Source: Forficula auricularia
Lineage: Eukaryota > Arthropoda > Insecta > Dermaptera > Forficulidae
Assembly (NCBI GenBank): GCA_024734495.1
Contig: JALMQS010000075.1
Coordinates: 7,921,313-7,985,312 of the forward strand
Length of the DNA: 64,000 bases
Direction of reading: 5' to 3'
Position numbers and translations under genes: made by a program. The notes under the pieces were generated by a model. It made no database searches, was not told the origin of the DNA, and worked only from the letters and a program-made list of their open reading frames with translations. Of this stretch, positions 1-12,477 are shown piece by piece (within the stretch, counting starts at the first letter, position 1; each line of letters starts with the position of its first letter).

Positions 1-2
1 AA

Positions 3-117
3 TTTTTACAGATTTTTAGCTATTACAATTTTGGAGTTACATCTAGATAAATTCTGCTATATCTTAGTATTAGTAAGTTGTAGACTCCAAAATTATAATA
101 ACTAAAGATCTGTAAAA
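3..117. repeat. small inverted repeat
   Basis: Bases 3-42 read as an imperfect reverse complement of 80-117; both arms contain the ACAGATTTTTAG / CTAAAGATCTGT pair and TTTTGGAGT / ACTCCAAAA. The loop is about 37 nt. It looks like a small foldback MITE. The left edge may extend before the window. Confidence 0.6.
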
Positions 118-162
118 CCTCTATAGAAGGGTAGCTACTATTATAGAGATAAAGTATACAGA

Positions 163-482
163 GTATAATAATAAAACTTGAGTAAGATACGAGGTAGGTT
201 TCACAAAAAAGAAATAAAACAAAATTGAGTTTTTAATTCCACATATTTTGGGGGTTAGCCCATCATCAGGAGTCAAAGAAAACTGTTTTCAAAAAAGAAA
301 TAAAACAAAATTGAGTTTTGAATTCATTATATTTCAGGGGTTATTACATCATCAGGAATCCCATTGTTTCTTGGACTCCTTGATGATAATTTATTCCAAT
401 ATCGAATTCAAAGCTCAATTTTTGTTTTTATTTCTTTTATGAAATTTTATAAGCTATCTTACTCGAAGTTTTATTATTATAT
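163..482. repeat. foldback element with CATCATCAGGA loop motifs
   Basis: The outer arms (about 163-235 and 405-482) are imperfect reverse complements sharing AATAATAAAACTT, AAGATA and AAAGAAATAAAACAAAAATTG-type stretches. Part of the left arm is directly duplicated (about 205-240 and 290-325). The centre carries two copies of a CATCATCAGGA motif (261-270 and 347-356). Similar foldbacks lie at 15371-15645 and 28850-29141, so this is a dispersed family. On the - strand the motif reads CTGATGA, which is discussed in the findings. Confidence 0.65.
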
Positions 483-1309
483 TAAAATGTTTCACCTAGA
501 ACCAACTGCCTAACTCCTTAAAATTTATTAATTATACAGAGTTTCAAATTTTTTGAACTATTACTTTGGCCTGAATAAAAAATTGATGTTCAATGCCAAA
601 AACCCCATATTTAGATAGGAAACTTAATCGCTCTGTAGCACTAGATTAAAATTGAAATAGTCTTGAAACTTGAGGATATTTTTTATTTTTCGAACCATAT
701 GAGCCCCTGTCGAAAAACATATTCGAAAATATCCAAAATAGGAAGCAGCCTACTATATATATAATATATAAACTTGATTTTTTTTAATTTTCTGCCTTTT
801 GAATAGAAAGTCCTAAATCAGCCCTTATTCAGTTCTTCGTTTCGGAAATACAAACATTTTGACTTAAATTTTCTATGACCTTATTGAGTTGTGGTTATAT
901 CAAAAATCAGACAGAATATCTTATTGAAAAAATTCTTTCTAATAATGAAATAAAAAAAATGTTGTATATTCCAGCCAACCGACGAGCTTCGCCCTGCGAG
1001 CGTGTCAAATAGAAAATATATTATAAAAGCTTAAAATATTAGATATTTTCTAAATTTTAATTTAAATTACTTTTTAAAGTTTTCTAAATATATAACAAAA
1101 AACTTTCCGTGTTAACGGTATTTAATGAGTTCAATTTATTATCCTATTTTTTTTTATCCTACCCCTTTCATTATAAAGTTTTATCTAATAATATCAATAT
1201 AATAATTTTGTAAATGATGAATAATTAGTGATGTTGGCAGAGTAACGATCTGACAAAACTTGATTATCTACCCTATCTACTGTATAATTAGTAATTACCG
1301 AAATTTAAT

Positions 1310-1740
1310 CGCAACGCAATTTTATTTTGCCACCTCTCCGACTGGTGGGTGATTCGACCTCCACCGCCCTAACTGAGTAATGAGCTTGTGGTAAGGCAAT
1401 CAGTATTTCGAAAACGCGCCACCGTCACGAAAACTCATTTTCCTCCACGTCTCTTCGTCGTTCACCCTCCACCATTCACCCCAAACCCGCCACCTGCCCC
1501 TTATACCTCTCACGATGTGTTCTTCTGGAATTTTTTTCTTTTTACTTTCACGTTTAATAATAAATAATGAGGTGAAAATTGCAATTTATGGCCCTTTTTA
1601 AATGGCGTAGATGTAAGTGGATGGCTCGCGCGTCCAACCCCTCATCTCTTGCCCTTTTAAGCCGAGGCCATTCATTGTGGATGCTAACGAAATACGGACG
1701 CATTTCATTTCCAAAGAGCAGAGCACCAATGTAATTCCCT
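1310..1740. promoter_or_regulatory. GC-richer non-coding islands, candidate cis-regulatory
   Basis: Two patches (about 1318-1520 and 1610-1740) are far less AT-rich than their surroundings and contain several CpGs, pyrimidine-rich runs and an E-box-like CACCTG near 1491. They have no open frame with splice context. Sharp GC islands in such an AT-rich intron usually mark conserved non-coding DNA, but I infer this from composition only. Confidence 0.3.
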
Positions 1741-2199
1741 CGCTACTGGCTAATATACAAAATTGAAGTAAACTCAATTCCGATTTTCTATCTCTTTCAC
1801 TCTCTATTTATCTTCTTTTGAAAAAGGAAAGTATACGTTAAACCGCGGACTCGACCCATCCACCATAAAAGAAACCCTTTTACTTTCACCTATTCCTATA
1901 TCAATATACAGTAAGTGGATGTTTAGCGATGGGTTCGAAAATTCGTATTTTAGTTTTCATGGCAAGTAGTCGTTTAAAAGTCACCTTAATTTAATACGTC
2001 CATTCTCAGCCATTTTACCTTTTAAATTTTTTTAGAGTTCAAACATAAAATACTACGATATATGAGTATATCAGTATGTCAGCAAATTGTAGCTAGTAGA
2101 TTATATAAGATTCAGACTTAACAATTTAATAAAAGTTATTTAAAAAATCCTAATAATTCAATTATAAGATCACCAAATTGTGTTAAAATTTTAATAGGA

Positions 2200-3590
2200 A
2201 ATCACGAATAAAATATATTTTTAAAAACTAAAAAACATGCTTCTAAAAATTGAAAACTCAATGTAATACTTAATCCAAAAAGTGTGGGGCGCAAACATGT
2301 ACTTTTAAAATTAAATTTCAAAAGTAATACACGCTTTTTGATTAAGTATTACATTGTTACATACTTTTTAAACATGTTTTTTAGTTTTTTTTTAATATTT
2401 TAATTATTTTATAGAAAAGTTTGAAGAATTTAACAGAATGAAACCATGTTATTTTTATTATTTTTTTTAATAATTTTATTTAAATTGAGTAGATAACGAG
2501 TAGGTAAAAATGAGATTATTTTATTATTTATATTAGCTTCAACTTATCTATCTATCTATCTATGTATCTATCTATGTTTTGATCTGTTAAATTCCACAAA
2601 CTTTTCTCTGTAAAAATAATTAAAACTAAAAAAGTAAAAAATAAATTATATTAAAAAACTAAAAAATATGTTCCTAAAAGTACAAAATAATTTAATACTT
2701 AATCCAAAAATTAGGGCGCTGTCGAAATTAATTATATGAGTTTCTTTACTTACTTTTTGATTCGTGTACATTATTTTGTATACTTTTAAGAAATTTTTTT
2801 TTAATTTATTAAACCAATTATTTTACATGAATTTATGCATACATTGTTTTTGAAGCTTCAATTCAAATTGCCTCCACCATCTAGTATCCTTGATAATCTT
2901 TTAGTCCATGTTTTTAACCAAGAAAAAACTAATTAAATAAAAAAACCTATTTACCGATAATTGTATTCAAATTCCATATTGTTTCCCAATCTATCACTTT
3001 TTAGAAGTTAAATATATTCTCGTTGTCGCCAATTATTTTGTAGATTTATGCATACATTGTTTTTGAGCTTCGATTCGAATTACTTCTCCACCATCGAGTG
3101 TCCTTGATCATCTTTTAGTCCTTGTTTTTAATAAGAGGAAAAAACTAATTAAAGAAAAAAACCTCTTTTCCGATAATTATTTCAATTCCATTGATCTTCC
3201 CAATCAATCCCCACCTCCTTTCCCTCCACTTTTTAGAAGTTTTTTTTTTTTATAAATTTTATTAAACCAATTATTTTACATTAATTAATGTATACATTGT
3301 ATTTTTTTTTGCTTCGATTCCGGAGATTACTTCTCATAGAGTGTCCTTATTCATCTTTAGTCCTTTTTTTTAATAAGAGGAAAAATCTAATTAGATAAAA
3401 AAACCTCTTTTCCGATAATTATTTCAATTCCATTATTCCCCAATCAAGTATGTTTTTTAGTTTTTTTTAAATATAATTATAAAGAAATGTTTGCGGAATT
3501 TAATAGAACAAAAGTCACATTTATACATTGATAGATAAATACATTGAGATAGATACATACAGGTGAAGCTAATATAAAGCGTGTAAAAAG
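2200..3590. repeat. compound inverted-repeat unit with internal array
   Basis: Outer arms at about 2525-2680 and 3450-3590 are imperfect reverse complements; both hold TATTAGCTTCA-type ends, GATA/TATC-rich runs, TTAAATTCC(A/G)CAAAC and ACTAAAAAA blocks. Just left, 2217-2390 is itself a hairpin, with arms containing AACTAAAAAACATG and TAATACTTAATC and their complements. A second diverged copy of that hairpin is at 2655-2810. The tandem array at 2805-3460 sits inside the outer arms. This looks like nested insertions of related foldback elements. Confidence 0.55.
2805..3460. repeat. three-copy tandem repeat, about 205-225 bp unit
   Basis: Three consecutive diverged units begin near 2808, 3035 and 3255. 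Each has an AT-rich start (TTAAACCAATTATTTTACAT in two of them), ATACATTG, a GCTTCGATTC-like block, GTGTCCTTGATCATCTTTTAG, TAATAAGAGGAAAAA(A)CTAATTA and TTTCCGATAATTATTTCAAT. A fourth isolated copy lies at about 9525-9735. Function unknown; probably the body of a MITE that expanded in tandem. Confidence 0.7.
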
Positions 3591-4012
3591 GGATGTTTCA
3601 AAAATCAGTCAAATTAAAATTCTGCAACAAATTATTGTTGTTTCGTTTCTAGCGAAGAGAATCTCACAACTACCAGAATTTCTTGATTGTTAGGTACACC
3701 AAGAAAGTGCAACCCCTTTAGGTCAGGATAGATCTCTGCATCGTGAAAAGAAGAAGAGGAAATTTCAAAGGTCGGGTCATAGGGGATGCTTACGTGTCTT
3801 GAATGGTAGAAGGTTTTAAGTCGCTGAAAAAAAAAGGATGAGGAATGGAGTTCTAGTTTCTAGAAGTTATGTGGATAAATGAGTTGGCCAAGTATAGTAG
3901 TATCTATAAGCGGTCCATCTCGGAAGAAACCAAGCCACATTTTGATTAACTTCGCTGATCCTTTAGGAACTTTTCGTAAACATGCCTTTATCATTATAAA
4001 TATAAATATAAA

Positions 4013-4515
4013 TTAAATGGAAATATTAATTCTTGGGAACAAAAAAGTTTTTAAAAATTTATAACACATTTATTCAGCTTCGTTTCGCCTCCAATTAAAC
4101 ACTCACGCTCTAAACTAGACTATAAATATCGTAGCTAAACTATAATACACGGATTACATTCTATACCTTCCATTATCAACTTCCAATTCCAAATCATCCC
4201 AATCAATCACAAAAAAGGATTGTATATTATTATAGTTTGACTACTATACTTATAGTCTAGTTAGAGCCTGAGAAAACTTCTATTGGAGGCGAATCGTTGT
4301 TGAAAAATGTATTATAAGCAGAGAGCGGATTTTTATTCATATTATAATCAATATAAAAATGCCTTTAATTGCGTCTAAATTCACTAATTTGGAAAGATAT
4401 TAGGTTAACTGCTTAAAAAAATCAGGCAAACTAAAATGAAAATTTGGTCTCTGGTTATAAATTTTTAAAAACATTTTTGTTACTGATTTCCAAGAGCTAA
4501 TATTTCCATTTACAT
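4013..4515. repeat. nested foldback element
   Basis: Outer arms 4013-4070 and 4450-4515 are reverse complements around TAAATGGAAATATTA and TTTTTAAAAATTTATA. Inside, arms 4075-4165 and 4217-4320 pair through CGCCTCCAAT, TAGACTATAAATAT and AAACTATAATA blocks. It is two inverted-repeat units one inside the other, without coding capacity. Confidence 0.6.
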
Positions 4516-4729
4516 CATGGAAAAGAACACAATAATTAATAAAATACGTATTATTAGGGGCGACCGGAGAAAAAATGTCAAAGGGGGACAAAGCTCGGAG
4601 ACAAATAATTACATTATTAAATTTTTACTCACATTTTTTATTTTTTAAATTTTTTCACAGCTAGAATACACTAATACAGTAGTGTTTAAACAAAAACACA
4701 TACGGTATATTAAACATAATTTAGTGAGG

Positions 4730-5170
4730 CCGGGCCTATTACTGAATTTTTATTCGATTCCAAAGGATCATGTGCAGATGTGCACCCTCTTGCCCCCCTG
4801 CGGACGCTCGTGCGTATTATTATATTACATTATTATTAATATCAATTTGTTTTAAAATCGATGTAAGTGTATGTTATAGTTTTTTTTTCTCTTAACTTAA
4901 TAAGCGTATTTAGCAATGAGAAACTAATTAGAATAGTTGTTGTTAGATGGAGGTGAGTTGTGAGCCTCCCCTGAGTGCTGTACGCTAAGTAAGTTTTGGT
5001 CTGTATATAAATCATAAATATGTCGTGGTCATTAGCGAGGCAAGGAAGAAGAGAGGGCTAGGGTACCTGCCGCCGTCTGATCCCACGGGAGCTGACCCCA
5101 ACCGACTCGTTATGGCTAATAAACCCTCCCCCGAAATCCCCCAACTAACTAACGTCCGTCTCTAAGACAG
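4730..5170. promoter_or_regulatory. GC-richer islands in flank
   Basis: Patches at about 4730-4830 and 4940-5165 are GC-rich relative to their surroundings, with CpGs in CTGCGGACGCTCGTGCG, GCCGCCGTCTGATCCCACGG and CCCGAAATCCCCC. No exon frame with splice signals fits. The second patch could be regulatory DNA or a decayed element end. Confidence 0.25.
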
Positions 5171-5504
5171 TATATACTCTTGTTAGTTAGCAAATAATGG
5201 ATATATGACATCATTTTCCAAATACACCTAAATAACCATTAAACAAACAACTTATTTATTATCATTATACTTTTATGTCGGGCACAATTTATTAAAATTC
5301 TTTGGGTTACACGTATTTTTTGCTTGAGGAATGATTCATTGCTTAATAAATCTGCGTGCACACATAACTTTCACTTACTTCGCTTTTATAACAAAACAAC
5401 ATAAAAAATAAAAAATAATAATAAAATTAAATAAGTTAAATAAAAAAATTAAGTAAATTTATAAAAAATGTAAAATTAAAAAATTAAATTAGAATTATTT
5501 TGTT

Positions 5505-5740
5505 TTGAATATTTAAATCTCTGAGTGAAATATTTAGCGTGTTTACATATGTCAGAGGGGGTTCTCCTCACACGATAGTCAATTGAACCGGATTGATAAT
5601 TTTGACACTCGGGTTCATTTCCCGAGGGAGTAAAAACAATAGTTCTGACATAGAATTAAAAATAATCCATTCCATCTCGGATCTAATAGATGACACCCTC
5701 TTGTGATTGATTTTCTTGGAAAATTATTATTTTGATTCAA
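5505..5740 (+). repeat. tRNA-like core element, copy 1
   Basis: It shares a core with the elements at 10611, 11041 and 37189. The core starts near ATGTCAGAGG (5549) and ends at TTCTGACAT, which pair with each other. Inside is a tRNA-like stretch with an A-box-like TAGTCAATTGAACCGG (5576-5591) and a B-box-like GGGTTCATTTC (5611-5621). The right flank ATCTAATAGATGACACC and TGATTTTCTTGG matches the terminal repeats of the other copies, but the left flank here is a different sequence. Probably a non-autonomous SINE/MITE composite. Confidence 0.55.
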
Positions 5741-5949
5741 TTTCCAAGACATTATTTTTAATAAAATCAAAAAAAAAAAAAAATACTTTTCGAACTATGT
5801 ATTTCAATGTATAAGGAAAAATTTTCCAGACACATTATTAAAAAATTTCAATTTTGGTCAAGAATTAAAATACTCCTGGTTATATTTATATAGTATTTAT
5901 TCATCTTGTTTTTGAACCTCGATCCATCTTGATTTATATAAATATACTT

Positions 5950-6440
5950 ATATTGATCTTCACTTGTCTTTTTAAAATAAATTAATAATTTATATACTAT
6001 TTATCTAATAAAATACTTATAGAAATAGTAATAAAATGTCTTTTTTTACTGCTCTATGCTTCGCCTAGTCTTCCTTCTAATGGTCTCGCTCACTTATTCT
6101 TCACATCTGGTTGCATATACTCTAGGTTCTATGATATAAAAACTGGCGCTGCTAATTTTCGAGATAAGGTATACTATTTTTTAAAAGGCCTATCAAATGC
6201 GGTACTATAATTCTAAAAGAAAATGTGAATTTTTTAAAATTATCGATATATTAACTTATTCCTTAATCAAATCCGAGAAAGAGTAGAAAGTTCTCTTCTT
6301 ATTTTTTTATTTTTGTAATTTATCTAAGTATAAAATTTTATTACTATTTCTATAAGTATTTTATTAGATACATAGTATATAAATTAACTTATTTTAAAGA
6401 GACAATTGAAGATCAATAATAAAAGTGTAAAATTAATTTT
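5950..6440. repeat. inverted-repeat element, about 490 bp
   Basis: Arms about 5950-6036 and 6328-6430 are reverse complements with few differences, containing TAATAAAATACTTATAGAA and its complement TTCTATAAGTATTTTATTA. The internal 290 bases include a GC-richer stretch with no reading frame. Looks like a non-autonomous foldback transposon. Confidence 0.65.
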
Positions 6441-7406
6441 AAGAAAAAAATTATAATATAGGTACTTACATATAATACAAGTGAAAAACTAAATTAATGA
6501 ATCATAGAACCTCAAAGATGAAAATATTTTATATTTGAAATAAACAAAGTAAATTAATGCCAAAAAAATGTTAAATCAGCAAAATAAAGGAATGTTTCCG
6601 AAAGGAATATCTTAACCAAAACCTAAAAACATAGCTGTGGTTTTCAGTAGAACAGGCCTCGATTTTCAAATTTAATTATTCTTGGATTGATTGTCTTTTA
6701 TATATCACTTGGAAAAAACTAAAGTCAGAGGGAAAAAAATGAAAGTACATATATAGTAAAAATGTAACTACCCATCAATGGTGTAGTGAAGAATGTTAAC
6801 ATTATCTTTAAAGGAATGCTTTAGATGCCAAAACAATTTGTTTTTTTTTCTTTTTATATAAGCGTTTTCAGTTGGGCGATTTAGTGAGGATATTTATTCT
6901 TGCACAAAGGGAGTTGCTTTAGAACTGTAATTAAAAATAAGATGAAAGCTAAAGAGGTGTTGACATCAACACCATATCTCAGTGGGCACTAAGTCTAACA
7001 GAAAACGTTACGTTTTATATGATGTGCTGATTGAAAAATCTAAATATTTTTATTTATTTATTTATCTTTGTTTCAGAACTGAAACTTACATTCTAATTTT
7101 TAAAAATATTTGTAAACAAAGACAAATTTATGTGATTCAATTTAAAAAATCATTGAAGAAATCTTAAATCAATCAACTTGTAATCTTTCTAAATTTTTTA
7201 TTGGTAACTACATTCTTATTTTATCTTTCTCTCTGTGTATTTAGTTTTTGTTGTTATTTGCCTTTCTTGTTCTCCCTTTCAGATTTCCCCATCTAATAAT
7301 ATTTCAATGCTCCTGTCAATTGAATCCTATGTAAATGAGTAGAGTCAATTGATTTGGATTGGATGCTAATCGGTTTGTGATGTGTGTGGTTGCTGTCGGC
7401 TTTCAG

Positions 7407-7511
7407 GGCTACCAGCGCAAAGTGTCTCGTGCCGCGCCACCCCCGACAAGCCATCATCCGGTTCCGCCCCCGCAGCAAACAACCAATGACAACATGATGT
7501 CCGCCCCCGCG
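7407..7511 (+). CDS. Tet: Tet exon A (internal coding exon)
   Basis: The acceptor is TCGGCTTTCAG ending at 7406 and the donor is GCG|GTGAGT at 7512. The 35 codons (residues 1-35 of the model) are in phase 0 at both ends, begin GYQRKVSRAAPPP and are rich in Pro and Gln. The exon is GC-rich against an AT-rich intron, as expected for conserved coding sequence. No domain is recognised. It may join upstream to a CXXC-bearing exon outside the window. An open frame continues 5' of the acceptor, so a start at the Met near 7359 cannot be wholly excluded, but the splice signal is strong. Confidence 0.7.
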
Positions 7512-8271
7512 GTGAGTACCAAGCTAACAATTAAAAGAAACAAGATTTCCGATTATTAGAATTAAGTTATATCAGGGGACAACAAATACCTTAAATAAAA
7601 TAAAATATTTTACTTTCATTACCTGTTTCGTAAAAACATGTAATAAATACATTAATATATGTAACCATTTTTAAAGAGAAATCAATGAGTTCAAACATTT
7701 AGCGTATTTTCATATATTTCTATAAAAACATTTTTGTTTTGAAGAGTATACCTATTGGTTCTCGAAATGAAATAAAATTGATTTATAGTTTCAAGGAGTA
7801 ATTAAAATGAATGCTTTTTCCTAAAAGGATGCTGATAGAAGGTTTGAAGTGCCTGCCTGGTATATCTTCCAGTTCAAGCATGTCAAAGACAAGTCCAGAC
7901 GAGTATAAATGGAATAAAAACTGTTTTCGCTGAGGAACTATTAAAATAGAAATAATAGGAAAAAAGAATAAATAAAGATGATTCGAGAATCTTTGAAGTA
8001 ATCCATTTCTAACAACTTTCAATATATAAAATCGGAAATAACTAAGAGTGCTATAGATACATGTCATAGCTTTCTTATAGCAATAGAATTTGGAGAAATT
8101 TAATATTTTCTTATACGACAGGGTGATTCATTGTGGAAGATGTTCGATTTTCATCTCATGGACTTGTGGAGTTTAAGTCACAATAATTAATTTCTGACTC
8201 CTACCCTCACTCACACAAAACAGTATCCGCTTGGGGCGAAGGTCTCAAAATATATTTAAAAAAATCTAATG

Positions 8272-8605
8272 TTAAATTTTAAAAATAACGAAATTGATGC
8301 CATTCGATGAAATTTGCAATTAAAAAAAATGATGGGTTGAAAAGCTCCCAACCGCCACTGATATATATAAATATTGTCTCAAAAAAATTTTAAATTATTT
8401 TTAATTTCTTAATTATACAATAAAAAATTTAAATTTAAAAATATAAATTGCAAGATGGGTTTCAGAAAATAACTAAAATGATGCCGTATTTGATGAAATT
8501 TGCAACAAAACAAGCGAAGACTAAAATAAAATTTGCACTTTTTTGTACAGCATCCTCTGGTTGAAAAGTCACCAACCTGATAAATATGTATATATATAAT
8601 TTATT
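8272..8605. repeat. two diverged direct repeats
   Basis: The stretches 8272-8380 and 8457-8605 share AATAAC(G/T)AAA, ATTTGATGAAATTTGCAA-like, GGTTGAAAAG(C/T) and CCAAC(C) blocks in the same order, followed by (TA)n runs. Short local duplication of unknown origin. Confidence 0.4.
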
Positions 8606-8636
8606 TATTTGATACTATAGTTTCGATCGTTTTGAC

Positions 8637-8850
8637 TTCATCATCAAACTTTTAATTAGCAATATTTTATCTGTTATTTCCCATGGGTATAATTACCCCA
8701 TTGGATATAGAAAAACAAGTTTTGTAATACGATTCGTTTGTTATGAGGCTAGCTTGCTATAACAACAAAATGAATATTTCTATATCCATTTGGGTGTTTG
8801 AACTGATGAATAAAAACAGATAAAATATTTCTAATTAAAAGACTGATGCA
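8637..8850. repeat. inverted repeat, about 210 bp
   Basis: Arms at 8637-8718 and 8765-8850 pair through TTTTAATTAG / CTAATTAAAA, AATATTTTATCTGTT / AACAGATAAAATATT and GGATATAGAAA / TTTCTATATCC. It has the form of a small foldback MITE without coding content. Confidence 0.6.
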
Positions 8851-9524
8851 TTTGATGGGACATTTCCATAATCATAAGGATACACAATGCTTGGAGCTTG
8901 GGCCGCTTGGAGCTGAAGTTTTTTCATGTTTAAAAAATATTTTGTCTGAATTAATAAAAAATGGGAGATATCGATAATAGTTTTATAATTCGAAAAAGAT
9001 TGCAATTTCGTTATGGTTATTTAGTTGAATATAAACTTTAATCAATGGTTAGAGGGTAGTTATAATTAATGATAGAATCACGACCTTAATTACTTTCTGG
9101 AAAATGAAGGGAACTCTTTATCTCAGAGCAACCTTCAATTAATATGATAAAATCATGAATAATTCGAAATAGGAAAAGAGAAATGGACTGAGCTAGTTAA
9201 TGGATAGAGTTTATTTTTTTTAATTCGTGATAAATTTTACAAAATATCATACAGATAATTATTTATAATCATATTAACTGTGTTAAATTTAAGCATGAGA
9301 TCGAATAAATTATTAACAATTATATGCCAATAAAATATTTTCGAAAAGAACAATATTGGGTGTTTTTTTGATTGAATGCTAAAGCTCTGGAAGAATAAAG
9401 TTCTCAAAGATTATAGATAATAATCTACCTGACCACTAAATTAAATATTCGACAAGGAATTCATGGTAGAGGTAAAGAAATGCAATGGTTAAGTTATCCA
9501 GAAAAGAAAGAATGGTTGATAGAA

Positions 9525-9735
9525 ATAAATTTTATTAAACCAATTATTTTACATGAATTTATGCATACATTGTTTTTGAGCTTCGATTCCGGAGATTAGT
9601 TCTCCACCATCGACTGTCCTTGATCATTTTTTAGTCCTTGTTTTTATTAAGAGGAAAAAACTAATTAAAGAAAAAAACCTCTTTTCCGATAATTATTCCA
9701 ATTCCATATTCGATCCAATCAGGACCTCGTCCCCA
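9525..9735. repeat. solo copy of the 2.8-3.45 kb tandem unit
   Basis: It matches the unit repeated at 2805-3460, including TTAAACCAATTATTTTACAT, GAGCTTCGATTCCGGAGATT, GTCCTTGATCATTTTTTAG and CTTTTCCGATAATTATT. It shows that the unit is dispersed as well as tandem. Confidence 0.7.
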
Positions 9736-10610
9736 AACCGGTTGATAGAAATATTTAAAGAATGGATTTAATTTGAAGATAGTTGTATTATAGAACCGGG
9801 TTTTAAATTATTTATTTAAATAATTTTTCACTGACACCTGAATAATCATTTAATTCCTGCACTGTGAGAATCTATAGGATAATATATTTGTTTTTACTGT
9901 AAATAAAACTTTGTCTAATATTAAAGATCAAGCATTTTTCGGATCAAATATCTTTGAGCTGTCTATTCTAAATAATGACTTTTCCTATTGCTTTTACTAG
10001 AATTGAGCATCTTTCCTCACTGGCTAACAACTCTCAGATCTAGGTGATATTTCTTCTTCGCATACTATAGAGAAAAGCCTATAAACCTTGTGGCTACTCT
10101 GATTGAAACTCAAATCATAGAAAAGCCTAAAAATTAATACGAACTTAATTCCTTTATACCAATGTATGTGCAATCTATTTCTAGTGTTCTTTACTTTGGA
10201 GAAGCTAAAGAAAATATTATAATGAAATGAATGATAATTTGCAAACACTCAATATCCCTTTTCATGGTAAATTTATATCTAAGCCCAATCGAAGATTTAG
10301 CCAATTTCCGAAGAGTAAACAAAACGGTTATATCTTTCACATTAACGGCTCTGTTAGTTAAAAAACTAACTATCCTTTAGCCATATTGAAAATTACATCG
10401 CAAAAAAATTCGATTTTTAAAATACGACAATATAGTATAGAGAAAATTCCCTTTATGCTTCTATTTTTTCCTACTCGTATAAACTCTAGTCTTTCAAAAT
10501 CGATCTCTATAACTCCCAATATAAACAATCTATTAAACTTTTTTAGGATATGTTAAATCAATCTTGATTCCTAGTTATGGCATATTTTGGTTCTCTATCA
10601 TTAAAAAATA

Positions 10611-10920
10611 ATGAAAGATTTCAATTTGGCGATGGTAATAGATTCAAATTTTCTTAGAAAAGTGGGGTCATCTTAGTTAGATGGTGTCATCTATTAAATC
10701 CGATGGAATGGATTATTTTTAATTATATGTCAAATGGGATGTTTTTCACCCCCTCGGGAATCGAACCCGAGGGCCATTAACAGCAATCCGGGCCATTTGG
10801 CTCACCTGTGAGGTGCAAACCTGCAAAAAATCCATTCCATCGGATTTAATAGATGACACCATCTTTCGATTTTCTAAGAAAATTTGAATCTATTACTATT
10901 CGCAAATTGAAATCTTTCAT
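10611..10920 (-). repeat. TIR element with tRNA-like core, copy 2
   Basis: Terminal inverted repeats of about 95-105 bp (10611-10715 and 10827-10920) share GAAAGATTTCAATTTG, TTCAAATTTTCTTAGAAAA and ATGGTGTCATCTATTAAATC. The core on the - strand has an A-box-like TGAGCCAAATGGCCCGG (about 10786-10802) and a perfect-looking B-box GGGTTCGATTCCC (10755-10767) closed by CCTC/GAGG. No gene is inside. It is the best-preserved copy of this family in the window. Confidence 0.65.
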
Positions 10921-11040
10921 ATTCAATTAGGAAAAGTCATTCCATTGCCCTTCGAAACACTCAACGACCTTTATTTAAATTATGTGGCATGGCTATATGT
11001 TTAAATTTAGAATCACTAGATCGCGAAATTTTACAAATTA

Positions 11041-11240
11041 AGATAACAATCTTTGAGTAAATAAAATATTTAACGCGTTTACATATGTCAGAGATGTTTG
11101 CACCTCACATTGCTGTTACTGGCTCTCGGGGTCGATTCTCGAGGAGGTGAAAAACAACCCTTCTGACATAATTAAAAATAATCCCTTCCATCGGATTTAA
11201 TAGATGACACCATCTTTTGATTTTCTAAGAGAATTAAAAA
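11041..11240 (+). repeat. tRNA-like core element, copy 3
   Basis: It carries the same ATGTCAGAG ... TTCTGACAT core ends, a degenerate B-box GGGGTCGATTCTCG (about 11128-11141) and the right terminal sequence ATCGGATTTAATAGATGACACC. The left side resembles copy 1 (GTTTACATATGTCAGAG) rather than the long terminal repeat of copies 2 and 4. It lies only 120 bases from copy 2. Confidence 0.55.
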
Positions 11241-12477
11241 ATAAAGTAAAAATAAGTTAGAGTAGACAAGACATTCGAGATGACAATAACGATAATAAAT
11301 ATATCGTCATCCTTATGCTAAAACCACGATTTTGTTTTGAGTTGTTGTTATTTGAACATTTTAGATATAACTGTATTTACATACATTCCTGAAAATAAAC
11401 CTTGTTTGAAGTTCATATAATCATTCTATCCCATTCGTGTTTTTGGCAAAAATTAGACTGAAAAATTACATTACTGAAAAATCAGAAAATATATACATTC
11501 GTGGTTTTGGAACAAGGATAACGATTATACTCTTTGTAGGTTACAATTTATTCGCGTTCATTTATAATATTATCGCAGAATTTCTTATCTCCCCTTGATA
11601 CCTTTTCGTGTAACCATTGACAAAACCATTTATTTAAACTATTCTCCAGTTTTGTTTATTCTCCCTTCCAACAAACCTTCTTTCTGTTGTTTCTACAACA
11701 GAATAGAATAGAACAGAGCATAGGTAGCAAAGAAGAGAGGAGGTTGGAGGGAAACAGAGTCCTCCCTGGTGCCATAACATTTCCACTGTGATCAGATTTG
11801 CATGCAGATGAAGCAAGAAATGAAATATCAACAAAACCCAATGATGATGGCTTCTATTGTTGTTTTCGGAAGCTTCTTATCTCCCATTTACTTTGCTTAC
11901 TCTGTTCCGCTTATTTTCTTTCTCGAATTTAATACTTATTACCATAAACACATAAAATTTTATATCCTTTGTTTTATACATGGCAGGTGAATATAAAAAC
12001 TAGCATGTTTTATCGGAAATCGAACAAATCGTAAATGGAATATATTTTCAAATTAAATTGATGTGGTTTTGAGTTTAAGCTCTTTTTCCTAATCATAATC
12101 CTAATTAAATAAAAAATTATAATAATCTGAAATCAATATAATTACAAACAAAAATTAATTAATTAAATTAATTAGTTAGCCAGATGAGAGCACCCTACAC
12201 CACCCCCCGTGCAGACATCATTAAGTATCATCTAGGCATCCCTCAAATATACAATCAAAATAAAGAAAAAAAATAAAGAAATAAGGAAACAAAAAATTTA
12301 CTTAATGAGTAACACTTGTCATTTTGGTGATCCTTAAAAAGATGTGACGTAAATGATTATTCCGGCACGCCAAATTGAATCAAAACATTGTTGGGACATC
12401 TTTAGCTAACGTCTAGTTTAATGTTCAAATCCTGGAATAATTCATTTTAAAGATATTGCCATCTTAAAGAGATAAAC

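Larger units (their letters stand above)
1..7406. other. 5' non-coding stretch (upstream intron or flank of Tet)
   Basis: I see no convincing exon here; all open frames are under 65 codons and AT-rich. It probably belongs to a long upstream Tet intron, because the first exon in the window begins in phase 0 after an AG acceptor. It holds, in order: a small inverted repeat (3-117), a foldback (163-482), GC-rich patches near 1310-1740, a large inverted-repeat unit with internal tandem repeats (2200-3590), a nested foldback (4013-4515), GC-rich patches (4730-5170), a tRNA-like element (5505-5740) and an inverted repeat (5950-6440). The stretches 500-1300 and 6450-7400 show nothing I can name. Confidence 0.6.
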
